Shown piece by piece: positions 11,315 through 23,508 of a stretch of 64,000 nucleotides of DNA (positions are counted from its first letter, which is position 1; the number at the start of each line of letters is the position of its first letter). Origin of the DNA: Ehretia macrophylla (lineage: Eukaryota > Streptophyta > Magnoliopsida > Boraginales > Ehretiaceae). The notes under the pieces are model-generated. The model was not told the DNA's origin and ran no database searches. It saw nothing but the letters and a program-made list of their open reading frames with translations. The stretch spans positions 65,173,850 to 65,237,849 of the forward strand of contig CM075770.1 of assembly GCA_037974665.1 (NCBI GenBank), read 5' to 3'. The position numbers and the translations under genes were made by a program.

Positions 11315-11873
11315 CCTTTTCAATTTTTTTTGCTCCGGTTAGGGTTGCCAAGAAACTTTATCCACCACATTTCTATTACCGAATTCCACGGCACCTTGGG
11401 CAAGACAACTTTGATTCACGTGGAGGCTGGGCCAGCAAACCGAAGGCATAGGGCTTGTGACCAGTTCTCCTTCGCTCTGGTGCCCATAACTTTTGATCCG
11501 TAAAGAGTTACGCGGCGCACACCATACCGTTGTAAAGCTCTTCGAGAGCTGTACAACGGGGGCAGCAAGTTTGCTCGCTCTGCCCTTTTTTGGAGACCAA
11601 AATCGAACGTTTTCATCCGTTTTGGGTCACTTTTCTTATTTAGCTCTTTTTTTTCGTCCCGGATCGTACGTCGTGAGCTGTTAAATGGACGACAACCTTA
11701 CTCGCAGGACAATAGAGGGCCCTACAACGCGTCGATATCATATCTTGCGAGGATACTGCACTGTTGAAGCAGATGGGTTGTCGTTAAGCCCATTGGGCCT
11801 TCTGAATGGGCCATCTCTCTAGGCTAGGACTGTGAACCGTTAACACATAAAGGAATTGTGCCCTCTACATGAC

Positions 11874-11992
11874 CGGTGCGATCATACCAGCACTAATGCA
11901 CCGGATCCCATCAGAACTCCGAAGTTAAGCGTGCTTAGGCGAGAGCACTACTAGGATGGGTGACCCCCTGGGAAGTCCTTGTGTTGCATCCC
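11874..11992 (+). rRNA. 5S rRNA gene, copy 18
   Basis: 119 nt. Variants: G1C, G64A, T73C, G75C, C107T, C116T. Confidence 0.94.
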
Positions 11993-12551
11993 CCTTTTCA
12001 ATTTTTTTTGCTCCGGTTAGGGTTGCCAAGAAACTTTATCCACCACATTTCTATTATCGAATTCCATGGCACCTTGGGCAAGACAACTTCGATTCACGTG
12101 GAGGCTGGGCTAGCAAACCGAGGGCGTAGGGCTTGTGACCAGGTCTCCTTCGCTCCTGTGCCCATAACTTTTGATCCGTAAGGAGTTACGCGGCGCACAG
12201 CATACCATTGTAAAGCTCGCCGAGAGCTCTACAACGGGGGCAACCAGCTTGCTCGCTGTACTCTTTTTTGGAGCCCAAAATCGAACATTTTCATCAGTTT
12301 TGGGCCACTTTGATTATTTAGCTCTATTTTTTCATCCCGGATCGTAAGTCTTGAGCTGTTAAATGGACGACAACCTTACTCGCGGGACATTAGAGGGCCC
12401 TATAACGCGTCGATATCACGTCTTGCGAGGATGCTGCGTTGTTGAAGCGAATGGGTTGTCGTTAAGCCCATTGGGCCTTCTGAATGGGCCATATCTCTAG
12501 GCTAGGACTGTGAACCGTTAACACATAAAGGAATTGTGCCCTCAACATGAC

Positions 12552-12670
12552 GGGTGCGATCATACCAGTACTAATGCACCGGATCCCATCAGAACTCCGA
12601 AGTTAAGCGTGCTTGGGCGAGAGTAGTACTAGGATGGGTGACCCATAGGGAAGTCCTCGTGTTGCACCCC
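12552..12670 (+). rRNA. 5S rRNA gene, copy 19
   Basis: 119 nt. Variants: C18T and a run of three in box C: C94A, C95T, T96A. Confidence 0.95.
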
Positions 12671-13229
12671 GCTTTTCAATTTTTTTTGCTCTGGTTAGGG
12701 TTGCCAAGAAACTTTATCCACCACATTTCTATTATCGAATTCCACGGCACCTTGGGCAAGACAACATCGATTCACGTGGAGGCTGGGCTAGCAAACCGAT
12801 GGCGTAGGGCTTGTGACCAGGTCTCCTTCGCTCCTATGCCCATAACTTTTGATCCGTAAGGAGTTACGCGGCGCACAGCATACTGTTGTAAAGCTCGTCG
12901 AGAGCTCTACAACGGGGCCAGCCAGCTTGCTCCTTTTGCCCTTTTTTGGAGCACAAAATCGAACGTTTTCATTAGTTTCAGGCCACTTTTCTTATTTAGC
13001 TCTTTTTTTTCATCCCGGATCGTACATCGTGAGCTGTTAAATGGATGACACCCTTACTCGCGGGACATTAGAGGGCCCTACAACGCGTTGATATCACGTC
13101 TTGCGAGGATGCTGCGTTGTTGAAGCGGATGGGTTGTCGTTAAGCCCATTGGGCCTTCTGAATGGGCCATCTATCTAGGCTGGGACTGTGAACTGTTAAC
13201 ACATAAAGGAATTGTGCCCTCAACATGAC

Positions 13230-13348
13230 GGGTGCGATTATACCAACACTAATGCACCGGATCCCATCAGAACTCCGAAGTTAAGCGTGCTTGGGCGAGA
13301 GTAGTATTAGGATAGGTGAACCCCGGGGAAGTCCTCATGTTTCACCCC
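13230..13348 (+). rRNA. 5S rRNA gene, copy 20
   Basis: 119 nt, eight variants: C10T, G17A, C78T, G85A, C91A, T96G, G108A, G113T. The gene is identical to copy 23, three units on, although the surrounding spacers differ; see findings. Confidence 0.94.
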
Positions 13349-13906
13349 CCTTTGCAATTTTTTTTCCTCCGGTTAGGGTTGCCAAGATACTTTATCCACC
13401 ACATTTCAATTATCGAATCCCACGGCACCTTAGGCAAGACAACTTCGCTGCCAGTGGAGGCTGGGCCCGCAAACAGAGGGCGTAGGGCTTGTGACCAGGT
13501 CTCCTTCGCTCCGGTGCCCATAACTTTTGATCCGTAAGGAGTTACGCGGCGTACAGCATACCGTTGCAAAGCCCTCAAAGAGCTCTACGACGGGGGTAGC
13601 CAGCTTGCTCGTTGTGCCCATTTTTAGAGCCCAAAATCGAACGTTTTCATCAGTTTCGGGACACTTTTCTTATTAAGCTCGGTTTTTCATCCCGAATCGT
13701 ATATCGTGAGTTGTTAAAAGGAAGACAACCATACTCGCGGGACATTATACGGCCCTACAACGAGTCGATATCACGTCTTGCGAGGATGCTGCGTTCTTGA
13801 AGCGGATGGGTTGTCGTTAAGCCCATTGGGCCTTCTGAATGGGCCATCTATCTAGGCTGGGATTGTGAACTGTTAACACATAAAGGAATTGTGCCCTTAA
13901 CATAAC

Positions 13907-14025
13907 GGGTGCGATCATACCAGCACTAATGCACCAGATCCCATCAGAACTCCGAAGTTAAGCGTGCTTGGGTGAGAGTAGTACTAGGATGGGTGACCCT
14001 GTGGGAAGTCCTCGTGTTGCACCGC
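13907..14025 (+). rRNA. 5S rRNA gene, copy 21
   Basis: 119 nt. Variants: G30A, C67T, C94T, C95G, C118G. Confidence 0.95.
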
Positions 14026-14582
14026 CTTTTTCATTTTTTTTCCTCCGGTTAGGGTTGCCAATATGCTTTATCCCCCACATTTCTATTATCGAATCCCACG
14101 GCACCTTGGGCAAGACAACTTCGCTTCACGTGGAGGCTGGGCCAGCAAACCAAGGGCGTAGGGCTTGTGACCATGTCTCCTTCACTCCGGTGCCCATAAC
14201 TTTTGATCTGTAAAGAGTTACGAGGCGCACAGCATACCATTGGAAAGCTCTTCGAGAGCTCTATGACATGGGCAACAAGCTAGCTTGCTGAGCTCTTTTT
14301 GGAGCCCAAAATCAATCGTTTTCAACAGTTTCGGGCCACTTTACTATTTTTGCTTTGTTGTTCCGTCCCAGATCGTACGTTGTGAGCTGTTAAAAGGACG
14401 ACAACCTTACTCGCGGGATGTTAGAGGGCCCGACAATGCGTCGATATCACGTCTTGCGAGGATGCTGCGTAGTTGAAGCGGATGGGTTGTCGTTAAGCCC
14501 ATTGGGCCTTCTGAATGAGCCATCTCTCTAGGCTGGGACTGTGAAACGTTAACACATAAAGGAATTGTGCCCTCAACATGAC

Positions 14583-14701
14583 GGGTGCTATCATACCATT
14601 ACTAATGCACTGGATCCCATCAGAATTCTGACGTTAAGCATGCTTGGGCGAGAGTAGTACTAGGATGTGTGACCCCTTGGGAAGTCCTCGTGTTGCACTC
14701 C
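14583..14701 (+). rRNA. 5S rRNA gene, copy 22 (diverged)
   Basis: 119 nt, eleven variants: G7T, G17T, C18T, C29T, C44T, C47T, A50C, G58A, G86T, C95T, C117T. One of the most decayed copies; probable pseudogene. Confidence 0.92.
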
Positions 14702-15261
14702 CTTTTTCAATTTTTTTTGCTCTGGTTAGGGTTGCCAAGATACTTTTTCCACCACATTTCTATTATCGAATCTCACGGCACCTTGGGCAAGACAACTTCG
14801 CTTCACGTGGAGGCTGGGCCAGCAAACCGAGGGCGTAGGGCTTGTGACCAGGACTTCTTCTCTCCGGTGCCCCTTACCTTTTGATCCGTAAGGAGTTACG
14901 CGGCGCACAGCATACCGTTGCAAAGCTCCCCGAGAGCTCTACGACGGGGGCAGCCAGCTTACTCGCTGTGCCCGTTTTTGTAGCCCAAAATCAAACGTTT
15001 TCATCAGTTTCGGGACACTTTTCATATTAAGCACTTTTTTTCCTTAACGGATCATACGTCGTGAGCTGTAAAAAGGACGACAACCTTACTCGCGGGACAT
15101 TAGAGGGCCCTACAACGTGTCGATATCATGTCTTGCGAGGATGCTGAGTTGTTGAAGCGGATGGGTTGTTGTTAAGCCCATTGGGCCTTCTGATTGGGCC
15201 ATCTCTCTAGGCTGGGACTGTGAACTGTTAACACATAAAGGAATTGTGCCCTCAACATGAC

Positions 15262-15380
15262 GGGTGCGATTATACCAACACTAATGCACCGGATCCCATC
15301 AGAACTCCGAAGTTAAGCGTGCTTGGGCGAGAGTAGTATTAGGATAGGTGAACCCCGGGGAAGTCCTCATGTTTCACCCC
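15262..15380 (+). rRNA. 5S rRNA gene, copy 23
   Basis: 119 nt and identical to copy 20: C10T, G17A, C78T, G85A, C91A, T96G, G108A, G113T. Confidence 0.94.
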
Positions 15381-15938
15381 CCTTTGCAATTTTTTTTCCT
15401 CCGGTTAGGGTTGCCAAGATACTTTATCCACCACATTTCTATTATCGAATCCCACGGCACCTTGGGCAAGACAACTTCGCTTCACGTGGAGGCTGGGACA
15501 GCAAACCGAGGGTGTAGGGCTTGTGACCAAGTCTCTTTCGCTCCAGTGCCCTTAACTTTTGATCCGTAAGGAGTTACGCGGCGCACAGCATACCGTTGCG
15601 AAGCTCTTCTAGAGCTCTACGATCGAGGCAGCCAACTAGCTCGCTTTGCTCTTTTTTGAGCCCAAAATCGAACGTTTTCAACAATTTCGGGCCACTTTTC
15701 TATTTTTCCTATATTTTTCTGTCCCGGGTCGTACGTCGTGAGCTGTTAAAAGGACGACAACCTTGCTCGTGGGACATTAGAGGGACCTACAACGCGTCGA
15801 TAATACGTCTTGCGAGGTTGCTACGTTGTTGAAGCAGATGGGTTGTCGTTAAGCCCATTGGGACTTCTGAATGAGCCATCTCTCTAGGCTGGGACTGTGA
15901 ACCGTTAACACATAAAGGAATTGTGCACTCAACATGAC

Positions 15939-16057
15939 GGGTGGGATCATACTAGCACTAATGCACCGGATCCCATCAGAACTCCGAAGTTAAGCGTGCT
16001 TTGGCGAGAGTAGTACTAGGATGGGTGACCCCCTGGGAAGTCCTTGTGTTGCACCCC
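15939..16057 (+). rRNA. 5S rRNA gene, copy 24
   Basis: 119 nt. Variants: C6G, C15T, G64T, C107T. Box C is clean. Confidence 0.95.
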
Positions 16058-16616
16058 CTTTTTCAATTTTTTTTGCTCCGGTTAGGGTTGCCAAAATACT
16101 TTATCCACGACATTTCTTATTTTGAATCCCACGGCACCTTGGGCAAGACAACTTCGCTTCAAGTGGAGGCTGGGCCCGCAAACCCAGGGCGTAGGGCTTG
16201 TGACCAGGTCTCCTTCGCTCCGGTGCCCATAACTTTTGATCCGTAAGGAGTTACGTGGCGTACAGCATACCGTTGCAAAGCTCTCCGAGAGCTCTACGAC
16301 GGGGATAGCCAGTTTGCTCGCTGTGCCCATTTTTGGAGTCCAAAATCGAACGATTTCATCATTTTCGGGCTACTTTTATTATTAGGCTCTATTTTTCCAT
16401 CCCGGATCGTACGTCGTGAGCTGTTAAAAGGACGACAACCAAACTCACGGGACATTAGAGGGCCCTACAAGGCGTCGATATCACGTCTTGCGAGGATGCT
16501 GCGTTGTTGAAGCGGATGGGTTGTCGTTAAGCCTATTGGGCCTTCTAAATGGGCCATCTCTCTAAGCAGGGACTTTGAACCGTTAACACATAAAGGAATT
16601 ATGTCCTCAACATGAC

Positions 16617-16735
16617 GGGTGCGATCATACCAGCACTAATGCACCGGATCCCATCAGAACTCCAAAGTGAAGCGTGCTTGGGCGAGAGTAGTACCAAGAT
16701 GGGCGACCCCTTGGGAAGGCCTCGTGTTGCACCCC
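16617..16735 (+). rRNA. 5S rRNA gene, copy 25
   Basis: 119 nt. Variants: G48A, T53G, T79C, G81A, T88C, C95T, T103G; three are in box C. Confidence 0.94.
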
Positions 16736-17294
16736 CCTTTTCAATTTTTTTTGCTTCGGTTAGGGTTGCCAAAAGACTTTATCCACCACATTTCTTTTAT
16801 TGAATCCCACGACACCTTGGGCAAGACAACTTCGCTTCAAGTGGAGGATGGGCCTGCAAACCGAGTGTGTAGGGCCTGTGACTAGGTCTCATTCGCTCCG
16901 GTGCCCATAACTTTTGATCCGCAAGGATTTACGCAGCGCACAACATGCCATTGCAAAGCTCTCCGAGAGCTCTACGACGAGGGCAGCCAACTTGCTCGCT
17001 GTGCCCATTTTTGTAGCCCAAAATCGAACGTTTTCGTCAGTTTCGGGCCACTTTTCTTATTAAGCACAATTTTTCCGTCCCGAATCGTACGTCGTGAGCT
17101 GTTAAAAGGATGACAACCTTACTCGCGAGACATTAGAGGGCCCTGCAACGCGTCGATATCACGTCTTGCGAGAATGCTGCGTTGTTGAAGCGAATGGGTT
17201 GTCGTTATGCCCATTGGGCCTTCTGAATGGACCATCTCTCTAGGCTGGGACTGTGAACCGTTAACACATAAAGGAATTGTGCCCTCAACATGAC

Positions 17295-17413
17295 GGGTGC
17301 GATCATACTAGCACTAATTCACCGGATCCCATCAGAACTCCGAAGTTAAGTGTGCTTGGACGAGAGTAGTACTAGGATGGGTGACCCCTTGGGAATTCCT
17401 CTTGTTGCACCCC
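17295..17413 (+). rRNA. 5S rRNA gene, copy 26
   Basis: 119 nt. Variants: C15T, G25T, C57T, G66A, C95T, G102T, G108T. Confidence 0.94.
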
Positions 17414-17971
17414 CATTTTCAATTTTTTTTCCTCCGGTTAGGGTTGCCAAGATACTTTATCCACCACATTTCTATTATCAAATCCCACGACACCTTGGGC
17501 AAGACAACTTCGCTTCACATGGAGACTGGGCCAGCAAACCGAGGGCGTAGGGCTTGTGACCAGGTCTCCGTCGCTCCGATGCCCATAACTTTTGATCCGT
17601 AAGGAGTTACGAGGTGCACAGCATACCGTTGCAAAGCTCTCTGAGAGATCTACGACGGGGGCAGCTATCCTGTTCGCTGTGCCCTTTCTGGAGCACAAAA
17701 TCGAACGTTTTTATCAGTTTTGTGCCACTTTTCTATTTTTGTTTTGTTTTTTCGTCTCGGATCGTACGTCGTGAGCTGTTAAAAGGACGACAACCTTACT
17801 CGCGGGACATTAGAGGGCCCTACTACGCGTCGATATCATGTCTTACGAGGATGCTGCATTGTTGAAGCGGATGGGGTGTCGTTAAGCCCATTGGGCCATC
17901 TGAATGAGCCATCTCTCTAGGCTAGAACTGTGAAACGTTAACACATAAAGGAATTGTGCCCACAACATGAC

Positions 17972-18090
17972 GGGTGCGATCATACAAGCACTAATGCACT
18001 GGATCCCATCAGAACTCCTAAGTTAAGCGAGCTTGGGCATTAGTAGTACAAGGATGGGTGACCCCCTGGGAAGTCCTCGTGTTGCACCCC
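17972..18090 (+). rRNA. 5S rRNA gene, copy 27
   Basis: 119 nt. Variants: C15A, C29T, G48T, T59A, G68A, A69T, G70T, T79A. Three adjacent changes at 68-70 destroy the intermediate element, while box C is clean. Confidence 0.94.
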
Positions 18091-18648
18091 CCTTTTAATT
18101 TTTTTTGCTCCGATTAGGGTTGCCAAGATACTTTATCCACCACATTTCCATTATCGAATCCCACGGCACCTTGGGCAAGACAACTTCGCTTCACGTGGGG
18201 GCTGGGACAGCAAACCGATGGCGTAGGGCATGTGAGTAGGTCTCCTTTGCTCCGGTGCCCATAACTTTTGATCCGTAAGGAGTTTCGCGGCGCACATCAT
18301 ACTGTTGCAAAGCTCTCCGAGAGCTCTACAACGGGTGCAGCCAGCTTGCTCGCTGTGCCCTTTTTTGGAGCCCAAAATCGAACATTTTCATCAATTTCGG
18401 GCCACTTTTCACATTTAGCTCTGTTATTCTGTCTCGGATCGTACGTTGTGAGCTGTTAAAAGGATGACAACCCTACTCGCGGGACATTAGAGGGCCCTAA
18501 AACGCGTCGATATCACGTCTTGCGAGGATGCTGCGTTGTTGAAGCGGATGGGTTGTCATTAAGCCCATTGGGCCTTCTGAATGGGCCATCTCTCTAGGTT
18601 GGGACTGTGAACCATTAACACATAAAGGAATTGTGCCCTCAACATGAC

Positions 18649-18767
18649 GGGTGCGATCATACCAGCACTAATGCACCAGATCCCATCAGAACTCTGAAGT
18701 TAAGCGTGCTTGGGCGAGAGTAGTACTAGGATGTGTGACCCCCTGGGAAGTCCTTGTGTTGCACCCC
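18649..18767 (+). rRNA. 5S rRNA gene, copy 28
   Basis: 119 nt. Variants: G30A, C47T, G86T, C107T. Confidence 0.95.
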
Positions 18768-19325
18768 CTTTTCAATTTTTTTTGCTCCGGTTAGGGTTGC
18801 CAAGAAACTTTATCCAGCACATTTCTATTATCGAATTCCAAGGCACCGTTGGCAAGACAACTTCGAGTCACGTGGAGGCTGGGCCAGCAAACTGTGGGCG
18901 TAGGGCTTGTGACCAGGTCTCCTTCGCTCCGGTGCCCATAACTTTTGATCCGTAAGGCATTACGCGGCATACAACATATTGTTGCAAAGCTTTCCGAGAG
19001 CTCTAAAATGGGTGCACCCAGCTTGCTCGCTGTGCCCTTTTTTGGAGGCAAAAATCGAATGTTTTCTTCAGTTTCGGGCCACTTTTCTTATTTAGCTCTG
19101 TTTTTTCGTCCCGGATCGTACGTGGTGAGCTGTTAAAAGGATGACAGCCTTACTCGCGGGACATTAGAGGGCCCTACAACGCATCGATATCATGTCTTGC
19201 GAGGATGCTGCATTGGTAAAGCGGATGGCTTGTCGTTAAGCCCATTGAGCCTTCTGAATGGGCCATCTCTCTAGGCTGGGACTGTGAACCGTTAACACAT
19301 AAAGGAATTGTGCCCTCAACATGAC

Positions 19326-19444
19326 GGGTGCGATCACACCAGCACTAATGCACCGGATCCCATCAGAACTCCAAAGTTAAGTGTGCTTGGGCGAGAATAG
19401 TACTAGGATGGGTGACACCCTAGGAAGTCCTCGTGTTGCATCCC
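19326..19444 (+). rRNA. 5S rRNA gene, copy 29
   Basis: 119 nt. Variants: T12C, G48A, C57T, G72A, C92A, G97A, C116T. Its spacer (about 19620-19935) is nearly the same as that of copy 33. Confidence 0.94.
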
Positions 19445-20001
19445 CCTTTTCAATTTTTTTCCTCCGGATAGGGTTGCCAAGAAAATTTATCTACCACATT
19501 TCTATTATCGAATCCCACGGCACCTTGGGCAAGACAACTTCGCTTCAAGTGGTGGCTGGGCCCGCGAACCGAGGGCGTAGGGCTTGTGACTAGGTCTCCT
19601 TCGCACCGGTACCCATAACTTTTTTTTCATAAGGAGTTACACGGCGCACAACATACCGTTGCAAACCTCTCTGAGAGCTCTAAGACGGGGGTAGCAGCTT
19701 GTTTGCTATGCCCATTTTGGGAGTGTAAAATCGAATGTTTTCATCAGTTTCGGGCCACTTTTCTTCGCTTGCTCTGTTTTTTCGTTACGGATCGTACGTC
19801 GTGAGCTATTAGAAGAACGACAACCTTACTAGCGGGACATTAGTAGGCCTTACAACACGTCGATATCACATCTTGCGAGGAAGCTGCATTGCTGTAGCGG
19901 ATGGGTTGTCGTTAATCCCATTGGGCCTTCTGAATGGGCCATCTCTCTAGGCTGGGACTGTGAACCGTTAACACATAAAGGAATTGTGCCCTCAACATGA
20001 T

Positions 20002-20120
20002 GGGTGCGATCATACCTGCACTAATGAACCGGATCCCATCAGAACTCCGAAGTTAAGCGTGCTTGGGCGAGAGTAGTACTAGGATGGGTGACCCCGTGGG
20101 AAGTCCTCGTGTTGTACCCC
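20002..20120 (+). rRNA. 5S rRNA gene, copy 30
   Basis: 119 nt. Variants: A16T, C26A, C95G, C114T. Confidence 0.95.
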
Positions 20121-20679
20121 CCTTTTCAATTTTTTTTGCTCCTGTTAGGGTTGCCAAGAAACTTTATCCACCACATTTCTACTATCGAATTCCACGGCAC
20201 ATTGGGCAAGACAACTTCGATTCACGTGGAGGCTGGGCCAACACACCGAGGGCGTAGGGCCTGTGACCAGGTCTCATTCGCTCCGGTGCCTATAACTTTT
20301 GATCCGTAAGGAGGTACGCGGCTCACAGCATACCGTTGTAAAGCTCTCCGAGAGCCCTACAACGGGGGCAGCCAGCTTGCTCGTTGTGCCCTTTTTTGGA
20401 GCCCAAAATCGAATGTTTTCATCCGTTTCAGGCCACTTTTCTTATTTAGCTCTTTTTTTCTGTCCCGGATCATACGTCGTGAGTTGTTAAATGGACGACA
20501 ACCTCACTCACGGGACATTAAAGGGCCCAACAATGCGTGAATATCACGTCTTGCGAGGATGCTGCGTTGTTGAAGCGGATGGGTTATCGTTTAGCCCATT
20601 GGGCCTTTTGAATGGGCCATCTCTCTAGGCTGGGACTGTGAATCGTTAACACATAAAAGAATTGTGCCCTCAACATGAA

Positions 20680-20798
20680 GGGTGTGATCATACCAATACT
20701 AATGCACCGGATCCCATCAGAACACCGAAGTTAAGCGTGCTTGGGCGAGTGTAGTACTAGGATAGGTGACCCCCTGGGAAGTCCTTGTGTTGCACCAC
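20680..20798 (+). rRNA. 5S rRNA gene, copy 31
   Basis: 119 nt. Variants: C6T, G17A, C18T, T45A, A71T, G85A, C107T, C118A. All but C6T are shared with copy 34. Confidence 0.94.
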
Positions 20799-21357
20799 CC
20801 TTTTCAATTTTTTTTGCTCCGGTTACGGTTGCCAAGATACTTTATCCACCACATTTCTATTATCGAATCCCACAGCACCTTGGGTAAGACAACTTCACTT
20901 CACGTGGAGGCTGGGCCAGCAAACAGAGGGCGTAGGGCTTGTGACCTGGTCTCCGTCGCACCGGTGCCCATTAATTTTGATCCGTAAGGCGTTATACGGC
21001 ATACAACATCCTGTTGGAAAGCTCTTCGAGAGCTCTACAATGGGTGCAACCAGCTTGCTCGCTGTGCCCATTTTTGGAGCCCAAAATCGAACGTTTTCAT
21101 CGGTTTCAGGCCATTTTTCTGGTTTTTCTCTGTTTTTTCATCCCGGATCGTATGTCGTGAGCTGTTAAAAGGACGACAACCTTACTTGCGGGACATTAGA
21201 GGGCCCTACAACGCGTCAATATCACGTCTTGCGAGGATGCTGCGTTGTTGAAGCGGATGGGTTGTCGTTAAGCCCATTGGGCCTTTTGAATGGGCCATCT
21301 CTCTAGGTTGGGACTGTGAACCGTTAACACATAAAGGAATTGTGCCCTCAACTTGAC

Positions 21358-21476
21358 GGGTGCGATCATACCAGCACTAATGCACTGGATCCCATCAGAA
21401 CTCCGAAGTTAAGCGTGCCTGGGCGAGAGTAGTACTAGGATGGGTGACCCACTAGGAAGTCCTCGTGTTGCACGCC
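21358..21476 (+). rRNA. 5S rRNA gene, copy 32
   Basis: 119 nt. Variants: C29T, T62C (box A), C94A, G97A, C117G. Confidence 0.95.
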
Positions 21477-22035
21477 CCTTTTCAATTTTTTTTGCTCCGA
21501 TTAGGGTTGCCAAGAAACTTTATCCACCACATTTCTATTATCGAATTCCACGGCACCTTGGGCAAGACAACTTCGATTCACGTGGATGCTGGGCCAGCAA
21601 ACCGAGGGCGTAGGGCTTGTGACCAAGTCTCCTTCGCTCCTGTGCCCATAACTTTTGATCCGTAAGGTGTTACGCGGCGCACAACATACCGTTTTAAAGC
21701 TCGCCGAGAGCTCTACTACGGGGGCAGCCTGCTTGGTCGTTGTACCCTTTTTTGGAGCCCAAAATCGGACGTTTTCATCAGTTTCGGGCCAGTTTTCTTA
21801 TTTAGCTCTGTTTTTTAATCCCGGATCGTACATCGTGAGCTGTTAAATAGACGACAACCTTACTCGCGGGACACTAGAGGGCCCTACAACGCGTCGATAT
21901 CAAGTCTTGCGAGAATGATGAGTTGCTGAATCGAATGGGTTATCGTTAAGTCCATTGGGCCTTCTGAATGGGCCATCTCTCTAGGCTGGGAGTGTGAACT
22001 GTTAACACATAAAGGAATTGTGCCCTCAACATGAC

Positions 22036-22154
22036 AGGTGTGATCATACCAACACTAATGTACCGGATCCCATCAGAACTTCGAAGTTAAGCGTGCATGG
22101 GCGAGAGTAGTAATAGGATGGGTGACCCCCTGGAAAGTCCTCGTGTTGCACCCC
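22036..22154 (+). rRNA. 5S rRNA gene, copy 33
   Basis: 119 nt. Variants: G1A, C6T, G17A, C26T, C46T, T62A, C78A, G99A. Confidence 0.94.
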
Positions 22155-22712
22155 CCTTTTAATTTTTTTTTCCTCTAGATAGGGTTGCCAAGAAAATTTA
22201 TCCACCACATTTCTATTATCGAATCCCACGGCACCTTGGGCAAGATAACTTTCCTTCACGTGGAGGCTGGGCCAGCAAACCGAGGGCGTAGCGCTTGTGA
22301 CCAAGTCTCCGTCGCTCCGGTGCCCAGAACTTTTTTTTAATAAGGAGTTACACGGCGCACAACATACCGTTGCAAACCTCTCTGAGAGCTCTAAGACGGG
22401 GGTAGCAGCTTGTTTGCTATGCCCATTTTGGGAGTGTAAAATCGAATATTTTCATCAGTTTTGGGCCACTTTTCTTCTCTTGCTCTGTTTTTCCATTACG
22501 GATCGTACGTTGTGAGCTGTTAAAAGAACGACAACCTTACTAGCGGGACATTAGTAGGCCTTACAACGCGTCGATATCATATCTTGCGAGGAAGCTGCAT
22601 TGCTGTAGCGGATGGGTTGTCGTTAATCCCATTGGGCCTTCTGAATCGGCCATCTCTCTAGGCTGGGACTATAAACCGTTAACACATAAAGGAATTGTGC
22701 CCTCAACATGAA

Positions 22713-22831
22713 CGGTGCAATCATACCAATACTAATGCACCGGATCCCATCAGAACACCGAAGTTAAGCGTGCTTGGGCGAGTGTAGTACTAGGATAGGT
22801 GACCCCCTGGGAAGTCCTTGTGTTGCACCAC
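22713..22831 (+). rRNA. 5S rRNA gene, copy 34
   Basis: 119 nt. Variants: G1C, G7A, G17A, C18T, T45A, A71T, G85A, C107T, C118A. From position 8 on it is identical to copy 31. Confidence 0.94.
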
Positions 22832-23389
22832 CCTTTTCAATTTTTTTTGCTCCGGTTACGGTTGCCAAGATACTTTATCCACCACATTTCTATTATCGAA
22901 TCCCACAGCACCTTGGGTAAGACAACTTCACTTCACGTGGAGGCTGGGCCAGCAAACCGAGGGCGTAGGGCTTGTGACCATGTCTCCTTCGCACCGGTGC
23001 CTATAACTTTTGATCCGTTAGGAGTTACGCGGCGCACAACATACTGTTACAAAGCTCTCCGAGAACACTACAACGGGTGCATCCAGCTTGCTCGCTGTGC
23101 CCATTTTTGGAGTCCAAAATCGAACGTTTTCATCAGTTTCAGGACACTTTTCTCATTTAGCTCTGTTTTTTCGTCCAGGATCGTACGTCATGAGCTGTTA
23201 AAAGGACGACAACCTTACTGGCGGGACATTAGAGGGCCCTACAACGCGTCGATATCACGTCTTGCGAGGATGCTGCGTTTTTTAGCGGATGGGTTATCGT
23301 TAAGCCCATTGGACCTTCTCAATGGGCCATCTCTCTAGGCTGGGACTGTGAACCGTTGACACATAGAGGAATTGTGCCCTCAACATGAT

Positions 23390-23508
23390 GGGTGCCATCA
23401 TACCAGCACTAATGCACCGGATCCCATCAGAACTCCGAAGTAAAGCGTGCTTGGGCGAGAGTAGTAATAGGATGGGTGACCCCCTGGGAAGTCCTCATGT
23501 TGCACCAC
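23390..23508 (+). rRNA. 5S rRNA gene, copy 35
   Basis: 119 nt. Variants: G7C, T53A, C78A, G108A, C118A. T53A and C78A recur in copy 43. Confidence 0.95.

Noticed and set aside
22799-23338. 179-codon open frame across a 5S gene and most of a spacer
   Set aside because: Longest frame in the array, but it is the usual unit sequence with chance loss of stops; the frame is closed in neighbouring units.
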